NCBI RefSeq assembly: GCF_963668385.1
Contig: NZ_OY764327.1
Location: 310,001 to 374,000, forward strand
Direction of reading: 5' to 3'
DNA length: 64,000 nt
Origin: an uncultured Carboxylicivirga sp.
Lineage (GTDB): Bacteria > Bacteroidota > Bacteroidia > Bacteroidales > Marinilabiliaceae
In this document: one piece after another, positions 8,269 to 16,309 of the stretch
Position numbering within the stretch: the stretch's first letter is position 1
Layout of the letters: each line of letters begins with the position of its first letter
The notes under the pieces: model-generated
Databases searched by the model: none
What the model was told of the DNA's origin: nothing
The model's input: only the letters and a program-made list of their open reading frames with translations
Translations under genes and position numbers: made by a program

Positions 8269-9094
8269 TAATTTCCTTATGGAAGTTTAATATTAAATTG
8301 GAAAGCTGTTCGGGTTCATCTTCCTGAATAAAATGCCCTCCAGTCATTATTTTCTTATATAGAGAATTAGAAAGATTTTGATGTAATTCTTCACTAATCA
8401 CTTTTCTTAAAAAAATATCTGCTTCACCTCTAATTATCAGAACTGGAAGTTTCAATTCCTTTAATTCTTCGCGAATTTCCATTAGGTCCCGATTATTAAG
8501 ACAATGTGCAAAATATAAAAATGCCTTTCGACCTTCGCCAGTTTTCATTGGTTTCCAAAATAGCGACATCAACTCATGATCAACTCTTTCTCGATAAAAC
8601 AAACCTCTTTTTACCAATAATCTAAAAGCACCTAGATCCAGACTTATCATAGCGAGATTTCTGATTATTGGTGTCCGCATGGATATTATGGGCTGAACTG
8701 GCCAATAATCATATGCTACTGTATTAATCAGAGTTAAACTTTTAAATAACTGAGCCTGTTGCACAGCCATTATTTGTCCAATACCTCCACCAACGTCGTG
8801 ACAAACTAGATGAACTTTTTTTAGTTGCAAATGCTCAATTAATTCTAGCATCATACCAGCATGACTTTTTAGCGAAAAAGAATCATCAATATTCTTACTT
8901 GATAGGCCACAACCAGCCAAATCAACTGCTATTACATCATATTTACTAACAAAATAAGGTAATACCTTACGCCATATAAACGAATATGTTGTAATACCAT
9001 GAAGGAATAAAATGGGCTCCCCTTCTCCTTGTCTATAATAAGTAATACACTGGTGATCAACATCAAAAGCGTAAGCTTTTTTGAAAAAAATCAT
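8255..9094 (-). CDS. Alpha/beta hydrolase, dehalogenase/epoxide-hydrolase type
   Basis: A 279-residue alpha/beta-hydrolase fold protein. The oxyanion-hole motif HGITTYSFIW is at residues 32-41. The nucleophile elbow reads LVCHDVGGG with Asp100 where esterases have Ser, which is characteristic of haloalkane dehalogenases and epoxide hydrolases. The acid residue is probably in RGEADIFL, and the catalytic His in GGHFIQEDEP near residue 254. No signal peptide is seen. The gene overlaps the PAS sensor kinase gene, a layout reminiscent of RsbQ/RsbP, where a hydrolase prepares or senses a small ligand for a PAS protein. The substrate is unknown. Confidence 0.88.
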   Translation of the reverse strand: MIFFKKAYAFDVDHQCITYYRQGEGEPILFLHGITTYSFIWRKVLPYFVSKYDVIAVDLAGCGLSSKNIDDSFSLKSHAGMMLELIEHLQLKKVHLVCHDVGGGIGQIMAVQQAQLFKSLTLINTVAYDYWPVQPIISMRTPIIRNLAMISLDLGAFRLLVKRGLFYRERVDHELMSLFWKPMKTGEGRKAFLYFAHCLNNRDLMEIREELKELKLPVLIIRGEADIFLRKVISEELHQNLSNSLYKKIMTGGHFIQEDEPEQLSNLILNFHKEINARG

Positions 9095-9198
9095 AGCAAA
9101 GAATTAATCGTATTCAATTTACTAAATATTTTTCAATATATATAGTTGACCGTTTGAAAGAGTATTTTACATAGTTTTTAGATATACTATCGAATACA

Positions 9199-9921
9199 TC
9201 ATTTTTTTGCCCTTTCTTTTCTGAAATTAAGACGATACTCTTTTGTCATTTTTTCGGTAGCATACTGAAATATCAAACGAGCAGCAGCGTTCTTCCACTT
9301 ATGCAAAAATTCTTCCACCGGTTCAGGCTGTTTTTTCCAACATTCGCGCAAAAACCATCCTAATCCCTGATGCACTACTCTTTCGGTATCCATCATTAAA
9401 GGATCGATTAACTCCAACAACGGCTTTAATTCAAATCCCCTTTTAAATGGCTTGATAAAACTTACTGGCACTGCTCGCCGCTGGAATTTATTATCGGCCA
9501 CGCGCCATGATATAAAATCATCAATACTAACAATATCTTTATTGATAAAATAAGACAGTAACTCACCACAAATCACATCGGTATGTGCCCAATTATTAAT
9601 ACCCATTTGAAACCAACTTTCTATTGACACAAATGTATCGTGAGTAAATTCCTTCTTGTATTTATTAACCAGAGCGAAAGCAAAACTGGTATCTTCATAT
9701 TTTCCGGTAGGCACAAGCAAGTGTGCTGATTGTAAAATCAAAGCTAAATTAATTTCAGACCTGGAATATAATTCATCAACCTTTGCTTGAGTATTTTCAA
9801 AGGATACCCCATACGAATCAAAACCCTCTTTAAAATATCGACTATACTTTTCAACATTCTTAGGATCGGATTTTGCAATACAAAAAGCACGTATCTCATC
9901 AAAAAGTTCTTTGGGTGTCAT
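9199..9921 (-). CDS. DNA alkylation repair protein, AlkD-like
   Basis: A 240-residue all-helical HEAT-repeat-like protein of the AlkD/AlkC 'DNA alkylation repair enzyme' family. Recognisable segments are FAFALVNKYKKEFTHDTFVSIESWFQMGINNWAHTDVICGEL and NKFQRRAVPVSFIKPFKRG. The latter corresponds to the central WRRR/KRR-type region, followed by HQGLGWFLRECWKKQPEPVEEFL, matching AlkD's GWALREYGK-like segment. AlkD-type enzymes remove positively charged alkylpurines without base flipping. It is a monocistronic gene facing away from a hairpin cluster upstream. Confidence 0.85.
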   Translation of the reverse strand: MTPKELFDEIRAFCIAKSDPKNVEKYSRYFKEGFDSYGVSFENTQAKVDELYSRSEINLALILQSAHLLVPTGKYEDTSFAFALVNKYKKEFTHDTFVSIESWFQMGINNWAHTDVICGELLSYFINKDIVSIDDFISWRVADNKFQRRAVPVSFIKPFKRGFELKPLLELIDPLMMDTERVVHQGLGWFLRECWKKQPEPVEEFLHKWKNAAARLIFQYATEKMTKEYRLNFRKERAKK

Positions 9922-9966
9922 GGCATTTAAAATTAGTATAACTCAATATAACTAATTGATATGAAA

Positions 9967-9998
9967 TAAAAAAAGCTCCACCTTGGGGAAGATGGAGC
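9967..9998 (-). terminator. Rho-independent terminator on the minus strand
   Basis: GCTCCA...TGGAGC with an internal CTT/AAG stem (9975-9998) and, on the minus strand, seven T from 9974 to 9968. It would end transcripts arriving from the 10.1-10.4 kb minus-strand region. Confidence 0.75.
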
Positions 9999-10064
9999 AA
10001 ACTAGAGTGAGTGAAAGGATTCGGGGAGAATCCTTCCAGATGGAGATTTTTCGAGATAAATCTC
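9975..10064 (-). ncRNA. Candidate small structured RNA (three stacked hairpins)
   Basis: Read on the minus strand: a hairpin GAGATTT/AAATCTC (10064-10043), then AAGGATTC/GAATCCTT with a 5-nt loop (10035-10015), then the terminator hairpin with its T-run. This is the usual look of a small RNA or a structured 3' UTR of the 78-codon ORF upstream. No clear promoter was found immediately before it. A plus-strand 67-codon ORF over this segment looks non-coding. Confidence 0.35.
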
Positions 10065-10182
10065 GTGTCTTAATTAATTGTTACACCAAAGAAAAGTTAA
10101 TAGTCAATAATACCATTAATAAAAAAGCACGAAACGGCATTTTTATTGTATCAAACGACATTTTTTTTGATGAATATATTTT

Positions 10183-10419
10183 CTAATCCTCAAAATTAAG
10201 CTGTGGAGACAAAACCGAGGTGAAACCACCAACATAATTTACTATTACAAATAAAAAGGATGATTGTCTTATTTTTTCAATTAACGACTGTTTCAGTTCG
10301 GAGTTGGAATACACCGCAACACTCCCATTTTCGAAATGTACAGTCATTTGATCAACTTTATCCAGTTCTTTCTGACTGGATAGTATTTTTTTTGTCCAGC
10401 TTAGATATCGAAATTGCAT
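10183..10419 (-). CDS. Small hypothetical protein
   Basis: A 78-residue ORF in the gap between peptide deformylase and AlkD. It begins MQFRYLSWTKKILSSQKELDKV and has a moderately hydrophobic stretch near the C-terminus (SSFLFVIVNYVGGFTS), too short for a confident membrane helix. I do not recognise a family. It has a reasonable start, a spacer upstream and structured downstream sequence with a terminator, so it may be a real gene, but short ORFs of this size can arise by chance. Confidence 0.4.
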   Translation of the reverse strand: MQFRYLSWTKKILSSQKELDKVDQMTVHFENGSVAVYSNSELKQSLIEKIRQSSFLFVIVNYVGGFTSVLSPQLNFED

Positions 10420-10514
10420 AAGAGTTAAAATATAGGTTCACTTCAAACCTAATATAAAAACAATTGCTATCAATAGCATTTGGAATGAAACGGCAATTTT
10501 AACGTATGAAACGT

Positions 10515-11096
10515 TTACTTGGCAAATCTTATCCGATACTTTGGAGTTACTTTACCCTCAGCAATCTGATTTAGTTTATTCTTCATCAATCGTTTACTAA
10601 TACCTGAAACATGATCAATATAAAGAATTCCTTCAGTATGATCGTACTCGTGCTGAATAACGCGAGCATTATATCCCGAAAAAGTTTTGGTTTGCTTTTT
10701 AAAGTCTCTGTCGTAATATTCTATTTCAATAGACCATGCTCGTTCAACCTCTCCATTCAAATCAGGTAAACTTAAACATCCCTCCTGATCGGCCCACCAA
10801 TCTTCCGATTCTCCAACTATCTGTGCATTGATAAACACCTCTTTCATTCCCTTCTCATTCTCGAATAATTCAGCTTTATCTTCCTCATCCATACCTTCAT
10901 ATACTTGATCGGTATCAATAACAAATAATCGAATGGCTTTATTTACCTGAGGCGCAGCAAGGCCAACACCTCCGGCTTCATACATGGTTTCCCACATATT
11001 ATCAATCAAATTTTGTAATCCCTCATATTCTGGAGTAATTTCTTCACATACCTCCCTCAACACTTTACTTCCATATGCGGTAACTGCTAATGCCAT
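10515..11096 (-). CDS. def: Peptide deformylase
   Basis: A 193-residue enzyme that removes the N-formyl group from nascent proteins in the cytoplasm. All three family motifs are present: GVGLAAPQV (43-51), EGCLSLP with metal ligand Cys107, and HEYDH (149-153) with two His ligands and the catalytic Glu. The acidic insert EGMDEEDKAELFENEKG is common in Bacteroidota homologues. It is transcribed divergently from plsC with a good promoter in the intergenic region. Confidence 0.97.
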   Translation of the reverse strand: MALAVTAYGSKVLREVCEEITPEYEGLQNLIDNMWETMYEAGGVGLAAPQVNKAIRLFVIDTDQVYEGMDEEDKAELFENEKGMKEVFINAQIVGESEDWWADQEGCLSLPDLNGEVERAWSIEIEYYDRDFKKQTKTFSGYNARVIQHEYDHTEGILYIDHVSGISKRLMKNKLNQIAEGKVTPKYRIRFAK

Positions 11097-11121
11097 TTTA
11101 TATCTTTTTAATTACGGTGTG

Positions 11122-11151
11122 CAAAATTAATATAAAACATCAACAAGCCAA
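11122..11151 (-). promoter_or_regulatory. Promoter of def
   Basis: On the minus strand, TTG (complement of 11149-11151), 19 bp, then TAATTTTG (complement of 11122-11129). This matches the Bacteroidota -33/-7 pattern and lies 26 bp upstream of the def start codon. Confidence 0.6.
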
Positions 11152-11290
11152 TTAAATAAAAGTTGATTAAGAAAGAACAATCAGACTATCTGTAATTTAA
11201 ACACCTTTTTAGTTTACACTAACGAGTTGTTGATTTTATTTTGTTCTTTTGTAGAAATTAATTGTTTATAAAATATATTATCCACTTGAC

Positions 11291-12025
11291 ATGAAATTAC
11301 TTGCCGGTTACATACTGACACCTTTCTTTCATTTATATTACGGACTTTTATTGGTGATTTTTCATCCAATTCAGGTTATTACGAATATTACATTAGGAGA
11401 TAGTGCCCGAAAAAAAGTAGTAGATATTCTTAATATTTTTTTAGTAAACGGACTACATATTATGGGTTGTTCGATAAAATTTAAAGGCTTTGAAAAACTG
11501 CCAACAGATCGCCCCATTATTATCATCTCAAATCATCAAAGCATGTATGATATTCCGGCAATTGTACATGGATTTAAGAAACATTATCCCCGCTTTATTT
11601 CTAAAATTGAACTGGGTAAAAATTTGCCAAGTATTTCATATAATTTAAAGCATGGGAAATCGGCATTAATTGATCGTTCAAACCGTTCACAAGCTGTAAA
11701 AGAGATTTTTAAAGTAGGAAGATTAACACAAACCAATAAAACAGCTATCTGTATCTTTCCTGAAGGAACCCGCAGTAAAACAGGTAAGCTAAAAGCATTT
11801 AAACCAGCAGGTATTGAAACTTTACTCCGTGCCATCCCCGATGCTATTATTGTTCCATTTGTTATTAAAGGCCATTCACAATTAATTAAAAACGGTATGT
11901 TCCCTCTTAATTTTGGTGTACCTATCAGTTATACCGTATTAAATCCGGTTGAGCCCAAAGACAAAAATATTGAAGAGCTCATAACAGACCTTCACTCAAT
12001 GGTTAAGGACGAATTAGAAAAATAG
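11291..12025 (+). CDS. plsC: 1-acyl-sn-glycerol-3-phosphate acyltransferase
   Basis: A 244-residue membrane-associated acyltransferase that makes phosphatidic acid from lysophosphatidic acid. An N-terminal hydrophobic segment (about residues 8-32) precedes the HX4D motif NHQSMYD (H82, D87), a substrate-binding region FISKIELGKNLPS, and FPEGTRS (156-162), followed by VPFVIKG. These are the four conserved blocks of the LPLAT/PlsC family. It is probably monocistronic; a weak hairpin near 12042-12057 follows. Confidence 0.92.
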   Translation: MKLLAGYILTPFFHLYYGLLLVIFHPIQVITNITLGDSARKKVVDILNIFLVNGLHIMGCSIKFKGFEKLPTDRPIIIISNHQSMYDIPAIVHGFKKHYPRFISKIELGKNLPSISYNLKHGKSALIDRSNRSQAVKEIFKVGRLTQTNKTAICIFPEGTRSKTGKLKAFKPAGIETLLRAIPDAIIVPFVIKGHSQLIKNGMFPLNFGVPISYTVLNPVEPKDKNIEELITDLHSMVKDELEK

Positions 12026-12100
12026 TCATTTCGAACAATAGACTAAAACAGTCTAATTTACTGTAAATTAATTAGAAACAAGCTCTTGAATTCTTTTATA

Positions 12101-12133
12101 TGTAAGCCCATAGCATTACCTTTGGAGCTTACA
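12101..12133 (+). other. Hairpin upstream of the 590-residue protein gene
   Basis: TGTAAGC-CCA pairs with TGG-a-GCTTACA, enclosing TACCTTTG (12117-12124), a match to the -7 TAnnTTTG box. It is either a dyad at the promoter (operator-like) or a leader hairpin. No TTG at the usual distance was found, so promoter activity is uncertain. Confidence 0.35.
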
Positions 12134-12149
12134 TTAACCAGTTTTCAAG

Positions 12150-13922
12150 ATGAAAATATTTAAACAGCACACCTTTCATATCCCTGTGTTAGGATTGGGC
12201 TACACATTGGACACACCAATTAAGGTGGCACCATTAGGAATTTCGTCGGTAATTTCGTTGGTGGATGATGTATTGATGGAAAAACTCAGAGAATTTTACA
12301 GTAATCAATTCGACCTTCCTTTTCAGTCGATTTCCGATAAAGTAGAAGATTTTAGAGCCAAACGAATTACATCATACCTAAATATGGTGGATGATATCGT
12401 TAGCAAAAAGGTTGGTGACCTTAAAAAATCAGCTTCTGAAAAAAGTAGCGAATTGGAAAAATATTTCAATATGCTTCCCAGCCTATCGGAATATACCAAG
12501 AAATGGAATCTTGCACAAAAGAGTAAAGAAGTAAAAGAAGAATTGATGCATTGGGTTCAAAACCATCTTCCAATTGGTGATATTGATGTGAATATCATGA
12601 CTAAATTGGACAAAACCAACTACAAAGATGGTGAAGAATTACCCATAGAATTTAATGATGCTCATGCTGCCTTACGCGGTTTTGCTAACAGCAAACTTAG
12701 TTCATCTATCGTATTATCTGCAGGAATGAGTCCCCGACTTTTCACATACATCGAAAAATTTGATGATTTCTTTCCAAATGAAAAAGGTCAGATTAAGAAA
12801 AAGATCATTTTAAAAGTCAGCGATTACCGTTCGGCCTTAGTACAAGGAAAGATGTTAGCTGCTAAAGGGCTTTGGGTATCCGAATATCGCATTGAGTCGG
12901 GCGTTAACTGTGGCGGTCACGCCTTCCCTACAAACGGAGTTTTATTTGGCCCCATCTTAGACGAGTTTAAGGAGAAACGTGATGAGCTTTTGGCCATTTG
13001 TAAAACCACTTATTCTGATGCCTTAACAAAGAAAGGACTTAATCAACCAACAGAAGAACCTGTAATTAAAATTTCGGCACAAGGTGGTGTAGGAACTAAT
13101 GAGGAGCACAACTTCTTGCTCGATCATTACAAAATGGATGCTGTTGGCTGGGGATCGCCTTTTATGTTGGTACCAGAAGCAGTTAGCATCGACACTGAAA
13201 CATTACAATTATTGGCCGATGCCAAAGAAAAGGATTTGTACTTTTCGGGATTATCGCCATTAGGAGTTCCGTTTAACAGTGTAAGAGGCGCCAGCATGAG
13301 CAAACAGCGCTTACAATATGCTTCGGAAGGTAAAGAAGGCATGCCTTGTACCAAACAGTACCTGAAATTTAACACAGAATATACCGACAAACCAATTTGT
13401 ACAGCTTCAAAACAATATCAAAAAAAGAAGCTGGAAGAATTAAAAGCTAAGAACCTTAATCCGCAAGATTATCAAGAGGCATACAACGAAATTATCGAAA
13501 AAGAATGTTTGTGTGTTGGCTTGGGAATTTCGTTGTTAGAATCAAAAGGAATTGAGGTTGGTGCAACCGATAAAGTAACCGTTTGCCCGGGTCCCAATCT
13601 CGCGTACTTTTCGAAACAGATGACTCTGAAAGAAATGGTTGACCATATTTACGGTCGTGCTAATATGTTGGATGATCGTCACCGTCCACACATGTTTTTA
13701 AAAGAGTTGGGAATGTATCTCGACATCTTTAAAAAACGTTTGGATAAGTTTATGAAAACTACCGACGATAAAAAAGAGCTGAAGCAACTCAAAGCCTTCC
13801 AAAAAAACATTTTTGATGGAATTGATTATTACAAAGGCTTGTTCAACGAAAAGAAAAAAGAGATACTGGATGAACTAGATCAAATGATTCAGAAAAATCC
13901 AAGTATAAATGCAGATTTATAA
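12150..13922 (+). CDS. Conserved 590-residue protein, possibly a flavin-type TIM barrel
   Basis: I recognise this as a conserved Bacteroidota-type protein without an established function. The N-terminal third is helical and charged. The middle, NCGGHAFPTNGVLFGPILDEF (about 252-272) and KISAQGGVGTNEEHNFLLDHYKMDAVGWGSPFML (about 307-340), resembles the phosphate-binding end of FMN-dependent TIM barrels such as nitronate monooxygenase and GltB, where a GG-G loop precedes a VGxPF motif. The second half is rich in cysteines (MPCTKQY, KPICTASKQY, KECLCVGLG, VTVCPGPN), which could bind metal or an Fe-S cluster. No signal peptide. It is followed by a strong terminator and stands alone. Confidence 0.7.
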   Translation: MKIFKQHTFHIPVLGLGYTLDTPIKVAPLGISSVISLVDDVLMEKLREFYSNQFDLPFQSISDKVEDFRAKRITSYLNMVDDIVSKKVGDLKKSASEKSSELEKYFNMLPSLSEYTKKWNLAQKSKEVKEELMHWVQNHLPIGDIDVNIMTKLDKTNYKDGEELPIEFNDAHAALRGFANSKLSSSIVLSAGMSPRLFTYIEKFDDFFPNEKGQIKKKIILKVSDYRSALVQGKMLAAKGLWVSEYRIESGVNCGGHAFPTNGVLFGPILDEFKEKRDELLAICKTTYSDALTKKGLNQPTEEPVIKISAQGGVGTNEEHNFLLDHYKMDAVGWGSPFMLVPEAVSIDTETLQLLADAKEKDLYFSGLSPLGVPFNSVRGASMSKQRLQYASEGKEGMPCTKQYLKFNTEYTDKPICTASKQYQKKKLEELKAKNLNPQDYQEAYNEIIEKECLCVGLGISLLESKGIEVGATDKVTVCPGPNLAYFSKQMTLKEMVDHIYGRANMLDDRHRPHMFLKELGMYLDIFKKRLDKFMKTTDDKKELKQLKAFQKNIFDGIDYYKGLFNEKKKEILDELDQMIQKNPSINADL

Positions 13923-13942
13923 AACACCAATTTCGTAAATAG

Positions 13943-13972
13943 AAAGGCCGGGAAATATTTCCGGCCTTTTTA
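13943..13972. terminator. Bidirectional terminator
   Basis: AAAGGCCGG pairs with CCGGCCTTT, with A and T tracts on both sides. It sits between the convergent 590-residue protein gene and the cupin gene. Confidence 0.85.
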
Positions 13973-13981
13973 TATTTTAAT

Positions 13982-14443
13982 CTATAGTTCCCATTTTGGC
14001 GTATGCTCCACTCTTCGTCCATCATTGGCAGTATGCTCCTCTAAAGAGTTTGCTTTAGCTTGTACACAAATATAAACCAGATCTTCGTCAGCAGATGTAT
14101 TGCAAATACTACGAACTCCCTCTGGAGCAACTCTTATCACACTTCCTTCTTTAATAGGAAAACAATCGTCATCTACCTGATAATACCCCGATCCTTTAAT
14201 AACAATGTATGTTTCTTCATCCTTATTATGAATATGAAAGTAGCCAATATCTGACTTGGGAGGAAGTGTTGTAAATGAAATTTCGGTTCCGCTAGCTCCG
14301 GTTAAGGCATTTACAAATAATTTTCCCTTAATCTCTGTTTTTAATTTAGGATGCATCAACGAGTATGATTTTAAATCATTTAAACTACCAATGTTTATGG
14401 CAGAATGATTACTTCCTTCTGTAATTTTTTCTACTTTTTTCAT
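13982..14443 (-). CDS. Cupin-domain protein
   Basis: A 153-residue single cupin. Motif 1 is GYFHIHNKDEETYIVIKGSGYYQVDDD, with the His-His-Glu metal ligand set, and motif 2 is EGSVIRVAPEGVRSICN, where the usual His is Arg. The final part (VEHTPKWEL) is common in stand-alone cupins annotated as possible mannose-6-phosphate-isomerase-like. Substrate and role are unknown. The next gene upstream on the same strand lies 21 bp away, so they are probably cotranscribed. Confidence 0.82.
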   Translation of the reverse strand: MKKVEKITEGSNHSAINIGSLNDLKSYSLMHPKLKTEIKGKLFVNALTGASGTEISFTTLPPKSDIGYFHIHNKDEETYIVIKGSGYYQVDDDCFPIKEGSVIRVAPEGVRSICNTSADEDLVYICVQAKANSLEEHTANDGRRVEHTPKWEL

Positions 14444-14464
14444 AATGGGTCTTTAAGTTGAGTA

Positions 14465-14929
14465 TTAATAGTTGATTTCCATATTAAGCTGACGGCCTTC
14501 CTTTTCAGCTTTTTTATCCATCTCGCTTCCAATACCAATACCAAGAGTCATTCCAATGGGTACGCCAATTCCTATAAATGCCATTTGATTCATTGCCGTT
14601 CCAAAAGCTACTCCCAAAGGAATTCCAAAACCTGCCATACCAATAGCCATCCATAAATTACGATAATAATTTTTGGGTACTATTTTTAACTGTTTTTCCA
14701 ATAGCTTTAACACCTTAGCCTGATGAGCTCTTATCGCCTGGGCTAAAGGTTTGTCCAATGAAGGATGTGTATTTATTGCTTCAATACTACCATTGATCTG
14801 ACTTACAATAGTATCGGGTAATTCTTTTTTAGCAATCTCAATTAATAAACCATTAAAAATCCGAAAACGTTTTCCGCTTTTGGAATCGTAGTTTAGTTCT
14901 TCACGTAGAGTTAATTCTGCTAGTTTCAT
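14465..14929 (-). CDS. Hypothetical protein with glycine-rich membrane segments
   Basis: A 154-residue protein. The first 105 residues are soluble and helical. The remainder holds two hydrophobic glycine-rich stretches (NLWMAIGMAGFGIPLGVAFGTAM and MAFIGIGVPIGMTLGIGIGSEMD), which could form a membrane hairpin of the kind seen in glycine-zipper proteins. I do not recognise a named family. It precedes the cupin gene on the same strand and is divergent from the sigma-factor gene. Confidence 0.65.
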   Translation of the reverse strand: MKLAELTLREELNYDSKSGKRFRIFNGLLIEIAKKELPDTIVSQINGSIEAINTHPSLDKPLAQAIRAHQAKVLKLLEKQLKIVPKNYYRNLWMAIGMAGFGIPLGVAFGTAMNQMAFIGIGVPIGMTLGIGIGSEMDKKAEKEGRQLNMEINY

Positions 14930-15046
14930 AGGTTGTTATGATTAACGAAATCTGACTATTATTCCTCAATATTATAAATATTTCTCACCCTAAGCAACCC
15001 TTTTTAAGAAGCCTGCATTTATCTTAGTGAACTCATTACCCAACAA

Positions 15047-15589
15047 GTGAAAAAACTTATACGAGATTTAAAAAAGAAGCGAAGCAAAGCCCAGTTCAAA
15101 GTTTTTGAGCTCTACTCCGATTTTCTGTTTAAGGTAGCCTATCGCTATCTTAAGGAGACGCATCTGGTAGAAGAGGTGGTATCGCAGGCTTTTTTAAACA
15201 TCTTTGAAAAGATAGATCAAACCGATATTGATGACGAAGGTGCATTTAAGGCATGGGCCCGCCGCATCACCATTAACCAATCGCTAATGGAAATACGAAA
15301 ACATGTTCGTTTTCAGGAAAATATTAGTCTGATTGATTACATCGAAGAATCACCTATACGAACCGATCAACACTTGCACGAACAAGATATTGTTAAAATG
15401 GTGTTGCGCCTGCCCGATGGTTATCGAACCATTTTTAATTTATATGTAATTGAGGGATACACACACAAAGAGATAGGTGAAATGCTTTCTATTTCAGAAG
15501 GCACATCAAAATCGCAACTAAGCAAAGCCCGAAAATTATTAAAGAACTACATCCAACAAAACGAGAAAGATTATGCTGCCATTCGATGA
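15047..15589 (+). CDS. Sigma-70 family (ECF) RNA polymerase sigma factor
   Basis: A 180-residue sigma factor with region 2 (FELYSDFLFKVAYRYLKETHLVEEVVSQAFLNIFEKI) and region 4 (RLPDGYRTIFNLYVIEGYTHKEIGEMLSISEGTSKSQLSKARKLLK), the latter giving a clear helix-turn-helix. The frame has no ATG before this block, so translation most likely starts at GTG 15047. The partner gene overlaps the 3' end by 17 bp and encodes a membrane protein with a coiled coil, the usual position of an anti-sigma factor. Confidence 0.88.
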   Translation: MKKLIRDLKKKRSKAQFKVFELYSDFLFKVAYRYLKETHLVEEVVSQAFLNIFEKIDQTDIDDEGAFKAWARRITINQSLMEIRKHVRFQENISLIDYIEESPIRTDQHLHEQDIVKMVLRLPDGYRTIFNLYVIEGYTHKEIGEMLSISEGTSKSQLSKARKLLKNYIQQNEKDYAAIR

Positions 15590-16292
15590 AAATAATATAC
15601 GTAAGGCTTTTGAAAAGTGGGAAAACGAACCGGCTCCATTAGCTTATAATAAAAACAATATCCTTAATAAACTGAATATTGGATCAACACCCATGTGGCA
15701 TCAGCACCTGATGCAAGTTGCAGCTATTGCTCTTATACTATTATTGAGCGGAGCATTGGGTTATGCTCTGGTTAGAAACAATCAGGCACACAAGGATAAC
15801 AACCTGTTACTATCGGAACAAATTAAACAGCAACAACAACTAAAGCAATTGCGCGATTCGTTACAAAACAATCATTCCGGACATGAAATTAAGTATGTAA
15901 CTGTAGTGAAAGAGAAGAAAGTAGCTGATCCTGATTGTAATCAAAATCAGTTAGAAGCACAACATCAAATAGCAAGCTTAGAAAAAGAAAACATGAGTTT
16001 AAAATCATCACTTCAACAATTATCCGTGGCAACCGATGAGTTGAACGACAGCATCCAGACTTTACTTACCAACATGAATTCTATTGAAGAGCAATATATG
16101 ACGATGCTGGATAAAATGAAAAACAAAGGTGGCTTTGATATTAACTACAATCAACAAATGATTGCATCAACCAACAATAGCAAACCCCTGCATAATATAA
16201 AAAGACCTGAAGAAGAAAAAGTACAGATTAAACTGGGTAGTGGCCCGGCCGGCACCGCACCAATCCGTCGTTCCTTTTCTTTTAATAATTAA
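15573..16292 (+). CDS. Probable anti-sigma factor / membrane coiled-coil protein
   Basis: A 239-residue protein with a short N-terminal cytoplasmic part (about 1-43), one membrane helix (LMQVAAIALILLLSGALGYALV, about 46-67) and a long coiled coil (about 75-185, rich in Gln, Leu and Glu heptads). The proline-containing C-terminal tail ends RRSFSFNN. There is no ZAS zinc motif. Overlap with the sigma-factor gene and the topology suggest an anti-sigma factor, but no canonical anti-sigma domain is recognisable, so the role is inferred from context. Confidence 0.65.
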   Translation: MLPFDENNIRKAFEKWENEPAPLAYNKNNILNKLNIGSTPMWHQHLMQVAAIALILLLSGALGYALVRNNQAHKDNNLLLSEQIKQQQQLKQLRDSLQNNHSGHEIKYVTVVKEKKVADPDCNQNQLEAQHQIASLEKENMSLKSSLQQLSVATDELNDSIQTLLTNMNSIEEQYMTMLDKMKNKGGFDINYNQQMIASTNNSKPLHNIKRPEEEKVQIKLGSGPAGTAPIRRSFSFNN

Positions 16293-16309
16293 CCAATAAT
16301 AAACTTAAA

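Noticed and set aside
9983-10186. A 67-codon plus-strand ORF over the hairpin cluster near 10.0 kb
   Set aside because: Composition is low-complexity (Asn, Ile, Lys), it covers a minus-strand terminator and two hairpins, and it shows no recognisable protein features.
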